Numbered from the stretch's first letter, positions 48,131 through 59,005 are shown. The stretch: 64,000 nt of DNA from Bacillus sp. B-jedd (GCF_000821085.1 NZ_CCXR01000001.1:2563001-2627000); one strand, 5' to 3'. The notes: generated by a model not told the origin, from the letters alone. A program made the numbers and translations.

Positions 48131-48165
48131 AAAAAAGAGGACGGAAATTTCTTCCCGTCCCCTCT
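48131..48165 (-). terminator. Terminator after nrdJ
   Basis: Minus strand AGGGGACGGGAA / TTTCCGTCCTCT hairpin followed by TTTTTT. Confidence 0.85.
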
Positions 48166-48177
48166 GCTTCAATTATA

Positions 48178-50736
48178 TTATAGGCCGCACTTCAATTGGG
48201 CATTGCAGTTTGTGCATGTATTGCAGCCGCCGATTTCTTTTACTTTTCCTTTACGGCAGACCGGGCAGGTATTGCCGACTTCCGAACCGATTGTCACATC
48301 TGTCGATCTGAGGTCACTGATCGTGTCCACAAGAACAACGCGCTGCTTCGGCGTACCTTGAAGTTCAGCCGCCTCTTCAACCGTATTCTCTTCTGCCTTA
48401 AGCGTAAGTACCTGAGAATCACGGGAGCCGTCGACATAAACAGTTCCACCTTTGGCACCGCCCTTGTAAAGGCGCTCGTACACTTTTTCAACCTGCTCAA
48501 CGCTATATCCTTTAGGGGCGTTGACTGTCTTGCTGATGGAGCTGTCGATCCAGCGCTGGATGACGCACTGGACGTCCGCATGCGCTTCAGGAGCAAGCTC
48601 CATGGCAGTCACAAACCAATGCGGAAGGTTTTCCGGATTTGCTTCAGGATTCTTTTCCAAATACTCGCTCACGATATCGGCTTTAACTTCGATGAACTTG
48701 CCGAGTCTTCCGCTTCTGAAGTAGGAGAAGGAGAAGTATGGTTCTAATCCTGTGGAAACTCCAACCATGGTTCCAGTAGATCCCGTAGGAGCAACGGTCA
48801 ATAAATGCGAGTTTCGGATTCCATTTTCCAAAATGGCTTCCCTGACTTCTTCAGGCATTTTTTGCATGAAGCCTGTTTCAGTGAAGGCTTTCCTCAAGCG
48901 GTTTGTTTCTTCCCCTGTTTCACCATTGAGGAATGGGAAGCTTCCTTTTTCTTTCGCCAATTCGACAGAAGTCTTATAGGCAGTTACAGCGATGGTTTCA
49001 AAAACTTTATCTACCAGCTTGTTGCCTTCTTCAGATCCATACTCTGTTTCACAGTAGATCAGCAGGTCATGAAGCCCCATAACTCCGAGGCCGACGCGGC
49101 GCTCTCCAAGTGCCTGTTTCTTGTTTTCGTCAAGGAAATAAGGAGTGGAGTCGATAACATTATCCTGCATCCGGACGCCTGTAGCGACGGTTTGCTTCAG
49201 TTTTTCATAATTGACTGTTTTTGTTTCTTTGTCTGCCATAGCCGCTAGGTTCACAGCTGCCAAGTTGCAGACAGAGTATGGTGCGAGAGGCTGTTCCCCA
49301 CATGGGTTGGTTGCAACCACTTTTTGCCCATAAGCACGGGCGTTTGTCTTGTCATTGGCGTTATCGATAAAGAAAATACCTGGTTCAGCCGAATAAGTGG
49401 CACATATGTTAACCAAATTCCAAAGTTCTTTCGCTTTGATTTTTTTGTAAGTACGGACTTTGTACCCCATTCTTTCCCATTCGCGCACATCGCCCACTTT
49501 ATGCCATTCTTCATTGTAAATTTTCATCATTTCTTCATCGTAGCTTTCAACTGCAGGGAAACGAAGTTCATAATCAGCATCATTTTCCACTGCTTCCATG
49601 AATTCTTTTGTAAGGGTAACAGAAATGTTGGCCCCGGTCAGGAATTCTGAATTGTGGACGGTATAATTGCCGCCTTCTTGAAGCTTTTCTTCAGCGTCAG
49701 CGATAATCCTGTCACTGAAGCCGCCGTAGCCAGGAATATGCTTATAATTAATGATCCCTTGGTACATCGCTTTTTCTTGCTCTGTAAGCGGAGTGAATTT
49801 CAGTTTATTTTTCGCCTGCTTTTGAATCCACTCCTCATTTGTGTTAGCAATGAGGAAGCGCAGGATTCTTGGGTTTTGCATTTTTGAAATAATAAATTCA
49901 ATAATATCTGGATGCCAATCCGCCAGCATAATCATTTGCGCGCCTCTTCTTGATCCGCCCTGCTCGACTAAATGCGTAAGCTTGGCGATGTCATCCAGCC
50001 AGGATACGGAACCTGAAGATTTTCCGTTTACCCCTCTTGCCAGTGTCGCACGCGGCCTTAAGGTCGATCCGTTTGTCCCAACCCCGCCTCCGCGGCTCAT
50101 GATTTCCATGACCTGTTTGCGGTGGTCGGATATACCTTCACGCGAGTCTTGGACAAAAGGCATCACATAGCAGTTGAAGAACGTCACATCAGTACCTGCG
50201 CCTGCACCGTACAAAACGCGTCCCGCAGGAATGAAGTTCATGTTGACGAGTTCCTCGTAAAATTTGTTAAACCATTCCAGCCTTTTTTCATCTGTTTTTT
50301 CTACCGATGCAAGGCCCGTCGCATTCCGCTTCGCGATTTGCTCATAAAAGATTTCGAGCGGCTTTTCAATGACATCAAGCGACCTGACGATCACTCCGGT
50401 ATTCACTTCCTCAGGAGTATCCAGCACGCCCCTGAATTCTTCCTCAACCATGACAGCCGCCGTTTTCTTTTCCCAGTCGATCTCGAGGATATACCCCAAT
50501 CCCCTTGCAGGGAATTTCGGATCTTCTTTTACTGTCAGGACGACGAAGTCACCTTTAGTCAGGGTTATCTTTTCAGTATCCTTGAATGTATATCTGTCCA
50601 GCATGACAAGGCGGGACACTCCCTTATGGGTAAGGTGCATATCCGGGGTAACAGGGTGGACCTGTGGAAATAAACGGATATCTTCGTTTAACCTCTCAAA
50701 ATCAATATTTAGTTTTTTTCTTAACGCTACAGACAT
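48178..50736 (-). CDS. nrdJ: Class II adenosylcobalamin-dependent ribonucleotide reductase
   Basis: 852 residues from the ATG at 50736 (GGAG 8 nt upstream). Ten-stranded barrel with active-site cysteines in FFNCYVMPF and NPCGEQPLAPYSVCNLAA, and a C-terminal Cys-rich tail CPVCRKG ... CNTCTNCNAQLKCGL that is typical of NrdJ. An N-terminal extension of about 120 residues precedes the catalytic core. It makes deoxyribonucleotides without O2 dependence using B12. Two NrdR boxes lie upstream; no cobalamin riboswitch was seen. Confidence 0.95.
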   Translation of the reverse strand: MSVALRKKLNIDFERLNEDIRLFPQVHPVTPDMHLTHKGVSRLVMLDRYTFKDTEKITLTKGDFVVLTVKEDPKFPARGLGYILEIDWEKKTAAVMVEEEFRGVLDTPEEVNTGVIVRSLDVIEKPLEIFYEQIAKRNATGLASVEKTDEKRLEWFNKFYEELVNMNFIPAGRVLYGAGAGTDVTFFNCYVMPFVQDSREGISDHRKQVMEIMSRGGGVGTNGSTLRPRATLARGVNGKSSGSVSWLDDIAKLTHLVEQGGSRRGAQMIMLADWHPDIIEFIISKMQNPRILRFLIANTNEEWIQKQAKNKLKFTPLTEQEKAMYQGIINYKHIPGYGGFSDRIIADAEEKLQEGGNYTVHNSEFLTGANISVTLTKEFMEAVENDADYELRFPAVESYDEEMMKIYNEEWHKVGDVREWERMGYKVRTYKKIKAKELWNLVNICATYSAEPGIFFIDNANDKTNARAYGQKVVATNPCGEQPLAPYSVCNLAAVNLAAMADKETKTVNYEKLKQTVATGVRMQDNVIDSTPYFLDENKKQALGERRVGLGVMGLHDLLIYCETEYGSEEGNKLVDKVFETIAVTAYKTSVELAKEKGSFPFLNGETGEETNRLRKAFTETGFMQKMPEEVREAILENGIRNSHLLTVAPTGSTGTMVGVSTGLEPYFSFSYFRSGRLGKFIEVKADIVSEYLEKNPEANPENLPHWFVTAMELAPEAHADVQCVIQRWIDSSISKTVNAPKGYSVEQVEKVYERLYKGGAKGGTVYVDGSRDSQVLTLKAEENTVEEAAELQGTPKQRVVLVDTISDLRSTDVTIGSEVGNTCPVCRKGKVKEIGGCNTCTNCNAQLKCGL

Positions 50737-50851
50737 GATCACATCTCCTCTGCCAAATTTCTCTCTTACCACATTTGTCGAACTCTCGGATGTCCTGTTA
50801 GTTCCAGTTGTTTTTTGAGATACCCTTAAACTATCATATTGAAACCGTAAA

Positions 50852-50902
50852 AATCAATATATAGTGCCTAAATTATTTTGACCAACACTATATATTGGGT
50901 GT
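50852..50902 (-). promoter_or_regulatory. Paired NrdR boxes upstream of nrdJ
   Basis: CAATATATAGTG (50855-50866) and ACACTATATATTGGGTGT (50885-50902), each close to the NrdR consensus ACACWATATATWGTGT. Centres are 33 bp apart, about three turns, the usual NrdR spacing. They lie about 115-165 bp upstream of nrdJ within a 357-bp gene-free region. Confidence 0.85.
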
Positions 50903-51065
50903 TAGGCAAAAGAATAAAATTTTGTCAAGATAGGAATTAATTAAAAAACGGAGAAAAGGGGAGATTTCACAGGAATTTCTACATGAAATAATTAATTTTG
51001 ACATAATTCGAAGGTTGAACTTCAATCGCATAATTCAATTAAGAACAGGAATACTCTTCCAGAAA

Positions 51066-51092
51066 AACAGGAAAAGAGCGGTGCTCCGCTCC
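51066..51092 (-). terminator. Weak terminator after lipM
   Basis: Minus strand GAGCGG, loop AGCA, CCGCTC, followed by TTTTCCTGTTTTT. Short stem. Confidence 0.6.
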
Positions 51093-51093
51093 T

Positions 51094-51927
51094 TCATCTT
51101 TTGAAGTTCCACTCATCGTTCTCATAAACGTCCTTGGCAAGAGTTTCCACATAACCAAGTTGTTCTTCTGAAAGCTGATAAGGAATCAAGTCAATCTCCA
51201 ATCCTTCTTCGAATCCCTTTTTAAAGGCAGCCTTTGCTTCCTCGATCCCAACCTGGCGTTCGCTTAATTGATTGATCGCAACCGCTTTGTTTTTAAAAGA
51301 GGCCTTCATTCGTTCCTTTACTCGTTCACTCGTGTAATGAAACAAAGAGAAAAGCTTATCTTCATCCAGATCAAGAAGAATGGATCCATGCTGCAAAATG
51401 ACTCCTTTTTGCCGCGTTTGAGCACTTCCGGCCACTTTCCGGCCCTCGACAACGAGCTCATACCAGCTTGGGGCGTCAAAACAAACAGAGGACCTCGGGT
51501 TTTTGAGTGAATTTTTCTCTTCCTCGGTTTTCGGAACGGCAAAGTCTGCTGCAAACCCCAAATTTCTGAAGCCATGCAGAATTCCTTCCGAAATCACCCT
51601 GTACGCCTCGGTAACAGATACAGGCATTTTAGGATGGTCTTCAGATACAATGACACTATATGTAAGTTCATGTTCATGGAGGACCCCCCTCCCGCCGGTC
51701 GGCCTTCTCACAAAACCAAGCCCATGTGCCTTCACAGCTTTCATATCAATTTCTTTTTCAACCTTTTGGAAGTAGCCGATGGACAGTGTCGCGGGATTCC
51801 AGCCATAAAATCGCACTGCGGGCGGAATCTTTCCTTCACTGTGCCATTCCAGCAATGCTTCATCAAGCGCCATATTAAAGGATGGCGATTCATTCCCTGA
51901 ATCAATATATATCCATTTCTCCCTCAT
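51094..51927 (-). CDS. lipM: Octanoyl-[GcvH] : protein N-octanoyltransferase LipM
   Basis: 277 residues, BPL/LplA fold. Motifs [18 protein letters not shown], catalytic Cys in [13 protein letters not shown] and the Lys in [13 protein letters not shown]. LipM moves octanoate from ACP to GcvH, the first step of Bacillus lipoate synthesis. It sits 700 bp from the glycine cleavage operon and so near its acceptor pathway. A lipoate ligase is the alternative, but the Cys and local order favour LipM. Confidence 0.93.
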   Translation of the reverse strand: MREKWIYIDSGNESPSFNMALDEALLEWHSEGKIPPAVRFYGWNPATLSIGYFQKVEKEIDMKAVKAHGLGFVRRPTGGRGVLHEHELTYSVIVSEDHPKMPVSVTEAYRVISEGILHGFRNLGFAADFAVPKTEEEKNSLKNPRSSVCFDAPSWYELVVEGRKVAGSAQTRQKGVILQHGSILLDLDEDKLFSLFHYTSERVKERMKASFKNKAVAINQLSERQVGIEEAKAAFKKGFEEGLEIDLIPYQLSEEQLGYVETLAKDVYENDEWNFKR

Positions 51928-52122
51928 ACATGTCCCTCTTTTACTGGTTAACTGGTGACAGCCGCGAATATTAGTCTATCAAAAGGGAGCGGATAATCAT
52001 AGCAGGATGAATTGGCAGCCGTCCCAGTAAAAAGAATTTCAGGGAATCCCTTTACTGAACCCCGCTTAAGCTATACAATTATATTTGTTGTCGCAGCAAA
52101 GCTTGAAAGGAGTACTATAATC

Positions 52123-52506
52123 GTGAGTCCATTTTATTTTATGCTCGTAGCCATCGCCGGTTTTCTCGTATATTCGGTGATTATGTGGCTCTACCAGCGC
52201 AAAATTATTAAAACCCTGTCTGAAGAAGAATTCCGCGCCGGGTATCGGAAGGCCCAGCTAATTGATGTCCGGGAAGCGAACGAGTTTAATGCCGGTCATA
52301 TCCTTGGCGCCCGAAACATTCCTTTATCCCAGTTAAAAACACGCATGAAGGAAATCCGTCCTGACCTGCCTGTTTACCTATATTGCCAAAGCGGGATGCG
52401 AAGCGGCCGCGCAGCGCAATTCCTGTACCGGAGGGGCTATAAAAACCTCAGCCAGCTTGAAGGCGGCTTTAAGAAATGGTCCGGAAAAGTAAAAGCGAAG
52501 AACTAA
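52123..52506 (+). CDS. yqhL: Membrane-anchored rhodanese YqhL
   Basis: 127 residues from a GTG with AAAGGAG upstream. An N-terminal membrane helix (about 3-22) and one cytoplasmic rhodanese domain (IDVREANEFNAGHILGARNIP; active Cys in YCQSGMRSGRA). Second rhodanese of the window; it lacks the lipobox of the one at 38981. Confidence 0.92.
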   Translation: MSPFYFMLVAIAGFLVYSVIMWLYQRKIIKTLSEEEFRAGYRKAQLIDVREANEFNAGHILGARNIPLSQLKTRMKEIRPDLPVYLYCQSGMRSGRAAQFLYRRGYKNLSQLEGGFKKWSGKVKAKN

Positions 52507-52510
52507 AAAA

Positions 52511-52543
52511 CAGGCCCTTACGCTGAAGCGATGGGCCTTTTTA
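52511..52543 (+). terminator. Terminator after yqhL
   Basis: AGGCCC, loop, GGGCCT then TTTTTATTTT. Confidence 0.75.
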
Positions 52544-52585
52544 TTTTGCCAGAAGCTGGCGCAGCCAAGTAAAATCCACAGTCCA

Positions 52586-52619
52586 AAACAAAAGCCCGCG
52601 CAAATTCGCGCGGGCTTTG
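52586..52619 (-). terminator. Terminator of the gcv operon
   Basis: Minus strand AAAGCCCGCGC, loop GAATTT, GCGCGGGCTTT then TGTTTTGG. A very stable 11-bp stem immediately after gcvPB. Confidence 0.85.
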
Positions 52620-52623
52620 CACA

Positions 52624-54084
52624 TTATTCCGGACGATAGCGGAGGACTGGTTTCCTTGCCGCTGTTGTCTCATCCAGTCGGCCGACTACAGTTGTATGCG
52701 GCGCTTCCTGTACAATTTCAGGATTCTCTTCTGCTTCTTTCGCAATCTGGATCATTGTATCAATGAAACCATCAAGAGTTTCCTTCGATTCTGTTTCGGT
52801 TGGCTCAATCATGATACATTCCTCGACATTAAGAGGGAAGTAGATGGTTGGCGGATGGTAACCGAAATCAAGCAGCCTCTTGGCGATATCCAACGTCCGG
52901 ACGCCAAGCTTCTTCTGCCTACGTCCGCTCAGGACAAACTCATGCTTGCAATGGCGGTCGAACGGAAGATCGAAATGAGGCTGAAGCCTTCTCATCATGT
53001 AGTTCGCATTCAGGACAGCATACTCGGTCACAGCCTTCAGCCCGTCCGGTCCCATTGAACGGATGTAAGTGTAGGCGCGGACATTGATGCCGAAGTTGCC
53101 ATAGAACGGCTTAACGCGTCCGATTGACTGCGGGCGGTCGTAATCAAATACGTATTCCTCTCCGCGTTTGGCCAGAACTGGCTTTGGCAGGTATGGAATC
53201 AAATCTGCTTTGACGCCGACTGGACCGGAACCTGGTCCACCCCCGCCATGCGGGCCCGTGAATGTCTTATGGAGATTCAAGTGAACAACATCGAATCCCA
53301 TATCGCCAGGGCGCGCTTTTGACATGACAGCATTCAGGTTGGCGCCGTCATAGTAAAGTTTCCCACCGGCCCCGTGGACAATCTCGGCCATTTCAAGGAT
53401 ATTCTCTTCGAATAATCCAAGTGTGTTTGGATTTGTCAGCATGAGGGCGGCGGTATCTTCCCCGACAACCCTGCGGAGGTCTTCAAGATCGACAAGCCCA
53501 TCTTCATTGGATTTAACAGTTACAGTTTCAAATCCCGCTACTGTTGCTGAAGCAGGGTTTGTGCCATGGGCCGAATCAGGGACGATGACCTTTGTCCGCT
53601 TAAGGTCGTTATTCGCTTCATGGAAGGCGCGGATCATCATCAGTCCTGTCCATTCCCCGTGCGCTCCTGCTGCGGGCTGGAGCGTGACTTCATCCATGCC
53701 GGTAATCTCAATCAGATGCTGCTGCAAATCATACAAAAGGCCAAGTGCGCCTTGCACGGAACTTTCATCCTGGAGCGGATGGATATGCGCGAAGCCGCTG
53801 TATCTGGCGACATTCTCATTGATTTTCGGATTATATTTCATTGTACAGGAGCCAAGCGGGTAAAACCCTGAATCAACTCCATGATTGCGTCTTGATAAAG
53901 CCGTATAGTGGCGCATAATATCGAGTTCCGAAACCTCAGGGAGGTTCGGTTCTTCCTCGCGCACATAGCCAACCGGGAGAAGGCCGTTCAAATCAAGCTC
54001 GGGAACATCCATTTCCGGCAGGCTGAAGCCGATGCGTCCTGGTTTGCTTACCTCGAAAATTAGCGGCTGGTCCTGGTTAAGCAT
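52624..54084 (-). CDS. gcvPB: Glycine dehydrogenase (decarboxylating) subunit 2
   Basis: 486 residues from the ATG at 54084. It carries the PLP Lys in [22 protein letters not shown]. With GcvPA it forms the P protein, which decarboxylates glycine and loads aminomethyl on GcvH. It overlaps gcvPA by 8 nt. Confidence 0.97.
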   Translation of the reverse strand: MLNQDQPLIFEVSKPGRIGFSLPEMDVPELDLNGLLPVGYVREEEPNLPEVSELDIMRHYTALSRRNHGVDSGFYPLGSCTMKYNPKINENVARYSGFAHIHPLQDESSVQGALGLLYDLQQHLIEITGMDEVTLQPAAGAHGEWTGLMMIRAFHEANNDLKRTKVIVPDSAHGTNPASATVAGFETVTVKSNEDGLVDLEDLRRVVGEDTAALMLTNPNTLGLFEENILEMAEIVHGAGGKLYYDGANLNAVMSKARPGDMGFDVVHLNLHKTFTGPHGGGGPGSGPVGVKADLIPYLPKPVLAKRGEEYVFDYDRPQSIGRVKPFYGNFGINVRAYTYIRSMGPDGLKAVTEYAVLNANYMMRRLQPHFDLPFDRHCKHEFVLSGRRQKKLGVRTLDIAKRLLDFGYHPPTIYFPLNVEECIMIEPTETESKETLDGFIDTMIQIAKEAEENPEIVQEAPHTTVVGRLDETTAARKPVLRYRPE

Positions 54085-55423
54085 GCAAATCCCCCAATTC
54101 TTTCGCAAAAGTATCTATTTCTTCTTTCGTCCTAAGCTCGGTAACGGCGACTAGCATATTGCCTTCCATGCCGTTAAAGTCGCGGCCAAGGTCATAGCCG
54201 CCAATAATTCCTTTTTGCAAAAGAGCCTGATTGATTTCTTTGACAGGCTTTCCAAGCTTGATAACGAATTCATTGAATGACGGGCCGTCCATGACAATTT
54301 CAAGGCCGTTTTCCTTCAGTACTTTCTTTGCATAATGCGCCTTCTGGATGTTGGCTGCCGCCATTTCCCGGACGCCTTTTTTACCAAGCGCGGTCATTGC
54401 GACTGAAGCGGCAAGGGCGTTGAGCGCCTGGTTGGAGCATATATTCGATGTCGCCTTGTCACGACGGATATGCTGTTCACGCGCCTGGAGCGTCAATACG
54501 AAGCCGCGGCGGCCTTGATCGTCATGGGTTTGTCCGACGAGCCTTCCCGGCACCTTCCTCATGAGTTTTTCCGTTACGGCGAAATAGCCGCAATGAGGAC
54601 CGCCGAATGCTGCCGGAATACCGAAAGGCTGCGCATCGCCAACAACGATATCAGCTCCGAATTTGCCGGGAGGGGTCAACACACCAAGTGCGAGCGGGTT
54701 GCTTGAAACGACAAACAACGATTTGTTCGCATGGGCGATTTCCTCAATCTCTTTTAATTGCTCAATCCGTCCGAAGAAGTTCGGGTACTGGACAATAATG
54801 GCGGCGATATCCCCACCCGCCAGTTCCTTCATTGCCTCCAGGTCAGTCAGCCCATCCTTGACCGGGATTTCGACTACCTCAATGTACTGTCCCTTTGCAT
54901 AGGTTTTAACGACAGCGCGGGATTCGGGATGGACCGCTTCGGAAATAAGGATTTTTTTCCTTCTCGTTTGGCCGGCGCTCAGCATGGCCGCCTCAGCCAG
55001 GGCAGTGCCGCCGTCATACATGGATGAGTTTGCCACATCCATTCCAGTCAGTTCACAAATCATTGTCTGGAATTCGAAAATGGCCTGAAGCTCGCCCTGT
55101 GAGATTTCCGGCTGGTATGGCGTGTAGGCAGTGTAAAATTCAGAGCGGGAAAGGACATGGTCAACGATGACAGGCATATAATGGTCGTAAACCCCCGCGC
55201 CCAGGAACGATGCATGGCTCTTGAAATCTGCATTCTGCCCTGCTAGGGCCGCCAATTCCTTCATCAATTCCGTTTCGGATTTCGCTGGCTTGATTTTATA
55301 TTCACCCTGAAAACGCACTTTTTCTGGTATATCACTAAAAAGTTCATCAACGGATTTAACGCCAATTGTTTCGAGCATGGCTGACTTATCTTGTTCCGTC
55401 ATCGGTAAATAGCGGTGTTTCAT
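54077..55423 (-). CDS. gcvPA: Glycine dehydrogenase (decarboxylating) subunit 1
   Basis: 448 residues. P-protein N-terminal half: [32 protein letters not shown], and [10 protein letters not shown]. It partners GcvPB in the split P protein of Gram-positive bacteria. It begins 15 bp after gcvT. Confidence 0.97.
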   Translation of the reverse strand: MKHRYLPMTEQDKSAMLETIGVKSVDELFSDIPEKVRFQGEYKIKPAKSETELMKELAALAGQNADFKSHASFLGAGVYDHYMPVIVDHVLSRSEFYTAYTPYQPEISQGELQAIFEFQTMICELTGMDVANSSMYDGGTALAEAAMLSAGQTRRKKILISEAVHPESRAVVKTYAKGQYIEVVEIPVKDGLTDLEAMKELAGGDIAAIIVQYPNFFGRIEQLKEIEEIAHANKSLFVVSSNPLALGVLTPPGKFGADIVVGDAQPFGIPAAFGGPHCGYFAVTEKLMRKVPGRLVGQTHDDQGRRGFVLTLQAREQHIRRDKATSNICSNQALNALAASVAMTALGKKGVREMAAANIQKAHYAKKVLKENGLEIVMDGPSFNEFVIKLGKPVKEINQALLQKGIIGGYDLGRDFNGMEGNMLVAVTELRTKEEIDTFAKELGDLHA

Positions 55424-55437
55424 CAGGATTCCCCCTA

Positions 55438-56544
55438 TTATTTCTTTTCGCGTTTATAAAAAGGCACCGGTACAATTTTTGCCTTAAGCTTTTTACCGCG
55501 GATTTCTACTTCAACTTCGTTATCCAGACCGGCAAATTCTGATTTTATTAGCACGAGCCCTATATTTTTCTTAAGTGTAGGTGACTGGGTGCCCGTTGTA
55601 ACCTCGCCGATTTGCTCTCCATCTACAAAAACTGGATAGCCATGGCGCGGAATGCCCCTGTCAATCATTTCAATACCGGCAATCTTTCTTGGGACGCCGT
55701 TTTCCTTCTGCTGCTTTAATGCTTCCTTCCCGATAAAATTGGCTTCTTTATTCACCTTGACCGCGAACCCGACTCCTGCTTCCAAAGGTGAAATTTCCGG
55801 GGAAAGCTCCTGTCCATACAAAGCGAGGTTTGCTTCAAAACGAAGTGTGTCCCTGGCTCCGAGGCCGCATGGTAACACGCCTTCTTCTTTACCAGCCTCA
55901 AGGATTTCCTTCCAAAGCATAGCCACATCTTCTGGTTTGCAGTATATTTCAAAGCCGTCTTCCCCTGTATAACCGGTCCGCGAGACAAGTGCTTTTGCCC
56001 CGTTTAAGTCGACCTCGTCCTTGAATTTGAAAAAGCCGATTTCCGAGAGATTATCCTCCCGCGCAAGCTTTTGAAGGACCTGTTCAGCCAGCGGTCCCTG
56101 GATGGCGATTTGAGCGGTTTGATCCGACAGGTTTTTTAGTGTGACATCCCCTTCTAGATGATCATTCAGCCACTCATAATCCTTATCAGTATTGGAAGCA
56201 TTTACGACAAGCAAGTAATGGTCGGCACCCATTTTATAAATGAGCAGGTCATCGACAGTGCCGCCGCTTTCATAGCACATCGCGGTATATTGGGCCGCGC
56301 CTTCCTTCACCTTTGAGACATCATTTGTCATCATTTTTTGCAAAAACTGAAGGCTGTCCGGGCCCTTCACTTCAATTTCACCCATGTGGGAAACGTCAAA
56401 AATACCCGCTTTTGTCCTGACAGCTTCGTGTTCTTCCTTGATACCAGAAAATTGAACCGGCAAATCCCATCCGCCAAAGTCAATTGTTTTCCCGCCATAT
56501 TCCTTATAAATTTCATGTAGCGGCGTACGTTTTAATTCCGGCAT
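55438..56544 (-). CDS. gcvT: Aminomethyltransferase (glycine cleavage T protein)
   Basis: 368 residues. THF-binding fold with [25 protein letters not shown] and [11 protein letters not shown]. It releases ammonia from aminomethyl-GcvH and forms methylene-THF, which FolD uses. It is the first gene behind the riboswitch; GAGGGGG lies 7 nt before the ATG. Confidence 0.97.
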   Translation of the reverse strand: MPELKRTPLHEIYKEYGGKTIDFGGWDLPVQFSGIKEEHEAVRTKAGIFDVSHMGEIEVKGPDSLQFLQKMMTNDVSKVKEGAAQYTAMCYESGGTVDDLLIYKMGADHYLLVVNASNTDKDYEWLNDHLEGDVTLKNLSDQTAQIAIQGPLAEQVLQKLAREDNLSEIGFFKFKDEVDLNGAKALVSRTGYTGEDGFEIYCKPEDVAMLWKEILEAGKEEGVLPCGLGARDTLRFEANLALYGQELSPEISPLEAGVGFAVKVNKEANFIGKEALKQQKENGVPRKIAGIEMIDRGIPRHGYPVFVDGEQIGEVTTGTQSPTLKKNIGLVLIKSEFAGLDNEVEVEIRGKKLKAKIVPVPFYKREKK

Positions 56545-56683
56545 GTAAATACCCCCTCTTTTGAATAATCCTTACAATTTCAATGAACTTCCACTTCCAC
56601 TGTTTTGCCAATCCCCTGTTTTTTTCGCAAAACTTTCCCATTTCACGTGTTAAGTATAAAAAAGCATTCCATTATGTAATGGC

Positions 56684-56737
56684 AGCAGCAAAAAAGGACA
56701 GAGGCCTCCCTTTTTTGCAAGAGAGGTCTCTGTCCTT
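56684..56737 (-). terminator. Riboswitch-controlled terminator upstream of gcvT
   Basis: Minus strand GGACAGAGACCTCTC, loop, GGGAGGCCTCTGTCC then TTTTTT. Its 5' arm shares bases with the end of the second aptamer (GGACAGAG), so glycine binding would hide that arm and allow readthrough. Confidence 0.9.
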
Positions 56738-57027
56738 TCACCTGAAAGTTTGCCTGTTGCCAGGTTTTCCCCTTTGGTGGCTTTATCCCGCTCTTAACAT
56801 GCAGCAAGTCCCCACTTCGGTAATGGATCGAGGGTGAGGATCATACTGACTGTAAAAGGCCGATTGGTTCATCTAACCGCCAGCGGGTTAACCCGCTGAG
56901 GTAAGAATCACTCTATCTTATGTAAAGCGCTCTCCAGAGCCGCGTCCAGCAAGAGTTCTTTTGCCTGAGAGATTCACACATACCCGCTGCTTGCTCCTTC
57001 GGCGCTACAAACTGTAGTCTCTCCCCT
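56731..57027 (-). ncRNA. Tandem glycine riboswitch with enlarged second aptamer
   Basis: Aptamer 1 (about 56938-57024) shows GGAGAGAC, GCCGAAGGAGCAAG and TCTCTCAGGCAAAAG. Aptamer 2 (about 56732-56937) starts GGAGAGCGC and shows CACCAAAGGGGAAAA and ACTTTCAGGTGAAAGGACAGAG. Between the GGAGAG and CACCAAAG parts of aptamer 2 there are about 150 nt, far more than usual, including the perfect palindrome CAGCGGGTTAACCCGCTG (56881-56898). A TATAAT -10 element sits at 57042-57047 on the minus strand. Confidence 0.93.
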
Positions 57028-57316
57028 TGCCATCATCCGCAATTATAATATTTTCAAAACAGGCCATACTAAGAACAGAATCTGTCCTTGTCCGCCCCGC
57101 CTCAATTCCTTTCACAGACCAAATCTGATCCAGGGTAAGCAAAACACTTGTGAAAGAGGAAGATTATTGCAATTTTTAAAACTTTCAAGACTACCTTCAT
57201 CCTATCATTAAACCTGTTAGCAGGGCAAAGGTTTTATACCCGTAATCCAGGTTTGGGATAAAAAAAGTAAGCGGTTGCATATTAACTCGAAAACTATCAG
57301 GGAAGGGGCCCTTCGA

Positions 57317-59005
57317 ATGCCTGTTAAGATAAAATTCGATACTTGCTGGCAAGAGGATTTTTTGCAAAAAATCGACCATGATGGCCCCTGGGGGAATTGG
57401 GAGCTATTTAATTTGGCAATAAGTGCAGAACAGCAGCTTGCCATTCCTGATTTTGAAGGGTTGCAGGCACCCAACTATCTCCCTGGGCTTACCCCGCTTC
57501 CCCATCAGCTTGAAGCGGCCAGACAGGTGGTTGAAAATATGAATGGAAAGGCGATTCTCGCAGACGAGGTAGGTCTTGGAAAGACGATTGAGGCGGGACT
57601 GATTCTAAAGGAATATATGATAAGGGGACTTGTCAAAAAAGTGCTGATTCTAGTTCCAGCCTCGCTTGTCACCCAATGGGCAATGGAACTGAACTCCAAA
57701 TTCCATATTCCAGCTGTAGCGCAAAAAAAGTCATATGTTTGGGATCAATGCGATGTGGTTGTTTCATCTATCGACACGGCCAAAAGGAACCCCCATCGCG
57801 AGCTTGTGTTTAAACAAGATTATGACATGGTCATTATAGATGAAGCCCATAAATTGAAGAATAACAAAACGAAAAACTACGAATTTGCGCAAAACCTGAA
57901 GAAAAAGTTCTGCCTATTGTTAACCGCAACACCGATCCAGAATAAAATCGAAGAGATTTTCAATCTTGTATCACTTTTGAAACCTGGCCACCTTGGCAAC
58001 GAGTCCGTTTTTTATGAAAAATACAAAAAGGAAGCCCGTTCTTTGGCGGATAACGAAAATTTGAAAGAACTTGTCAATAAAGTAATGATCAGAAATCGAC
58101 GCGGAGAAACAGGCATTGAATGGACAAAGAGGCACGTCGAAACGATTGCTATTGAATTTTCCGAGACCGAAAGAAGTCTATATGATTCCATTACTGAATT
58201 GCGAATATCACAGGATTGGACAGAAACTGGTGCCTTCTCCATTATGACACTGCAAAGGGAAGCTTGCAGCAGCAGGGAAGCTGTCTATTATACATTGAAA
58301 AACATGCTGCAAAAGAAGGAAAATGCCTCCCTCCATTTTACTAGTACCATTCAAAAGCTACTGGAGAAAGTCAACCAGGTTGACCGGAATTCAAAAGCCG
58401 AAATGGCATTGGAAATAATCCGAAAAACTGGCGAAAAGGTGATTATTTTCACCGAGTACCGAGCGACTCAATTGTATTTACAATGGTTCCTAAAACAGCA
58501 TGGAATCAGCTCGGTCCCTTTTCGAGGCGGTTTTAAGCGAGGAAAGAAAGACTGGATGAGAGAGCTTTTTGAGAAACATGCACAGGTCCTCATTGCGACA
58601 GAGGCGGGGGGAGAAGGAATCAACCTACAATTTTGCAGCCATATCATTAATTTCGACCTTCCATGGAATCCAATGAGGCTCGAGCAAAGAATAGGGCGTG
58701 TCCACCGTCTTGGACAGAAACAGGATGTGATGATTTATAATTTCGCGGTGAAAGATACAATGGAAGAGCATGTTTTAAAGCTTTTGTATGAAAAAATCAG
58801 CCTGTTTGAAAAAGTCATTGGAGAATTGGATGATATTCTCGTCAAAATGGAGCTGGGAAATATTGATGACCACCTTACAGATATATTCGGACGTTCTGCC
58901 ACTGAAGGTGAAATGAGGATTAAGATGGAAAACCTGGCATCAATGATTGAATTCGCAAAAGGGACCCGGAGGGAAGGACAGCATGCTGCAGCAGGACATT
59001 CATAA
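57317..59005 (+). CDS. yqhH: SNF2-family helicase YqhH
   Basis: 562 residues from the ATG at 57317, with AAGGGG 8 nt upstream; a longer frame was rejected. RapA/SNF2 motifs: I ADEVGLGKTIEAG, II DEAHKLKN, III LTATPIQN, V-VI EGINLQFCSHIINFDLPWNPMRLEQRIGRVHRLGQ. It presumably remodels protein-DNA complexes or RNA polymerase. It overlaps yqhG by 23 nt. Confidence 0.94.
   Translation: MPVKIKFDTCWQEDFLQKIDHDGPWGNWELFNLAISAEQQLAIPDFEGLQAPNYLPGLTPLPHQLEAARQVVENMNGKAILADEVGLGKTIEAGLILKEYMIRGLVKKVLILVPASLVTQWAMELNSKFHIPAVAQKKSYVWDQCDVVVSSIDTAKRNPHRELVFKQDYDMVIIDEAHKLKNNKTKNYEFAQNLKKKFCLLLTATPIQNKIEEIFNLVSLLKPGHLGNESVFYEKYKKEARSLADNENLKELVNKVMIRNRRGETGIEWTKRHVETIAIEFSETERSLYDSITELRISQDWTETGAFSIMTLQREACSSREAVYYTLKNMLQKKENASLHFTSTIQKLLEKVNQVDRNSKAEMALEIIRKTGEKVIIFTEYRATQLYLQWFLKQHGISSVPFRGGFKRGKKDWMRELFEKHAQVLIATEAGGEGINLQFCSHIINFDLPWNPMRLEQRIGRVHRLGQKQDVMIYNFAVKDTMEEHVLKLLYEKISLFEKVIGELDDILVKMELGNIDDHLTDIFGRSATEGEMRIKMENLASMIEFAKGTRREGQHAAAGHS

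Noticed and set aside
47506..48132. Open frame of 208 codons on the plus strand opposite splB
   Set aside because: Shadow of splB, no ribosome site or recognisable domain.
48064..48177. Sigma-G promoter of splB
   Set aside because: An AATACTA -10-like sequence exists, but no -35 fits at the right spacing.
50737..51093. Cobalamin riboswitch before nrdJ
   Set aside because: No B12-box-like conserved core was seen; the region is AT-rich with NrdR boxes only.
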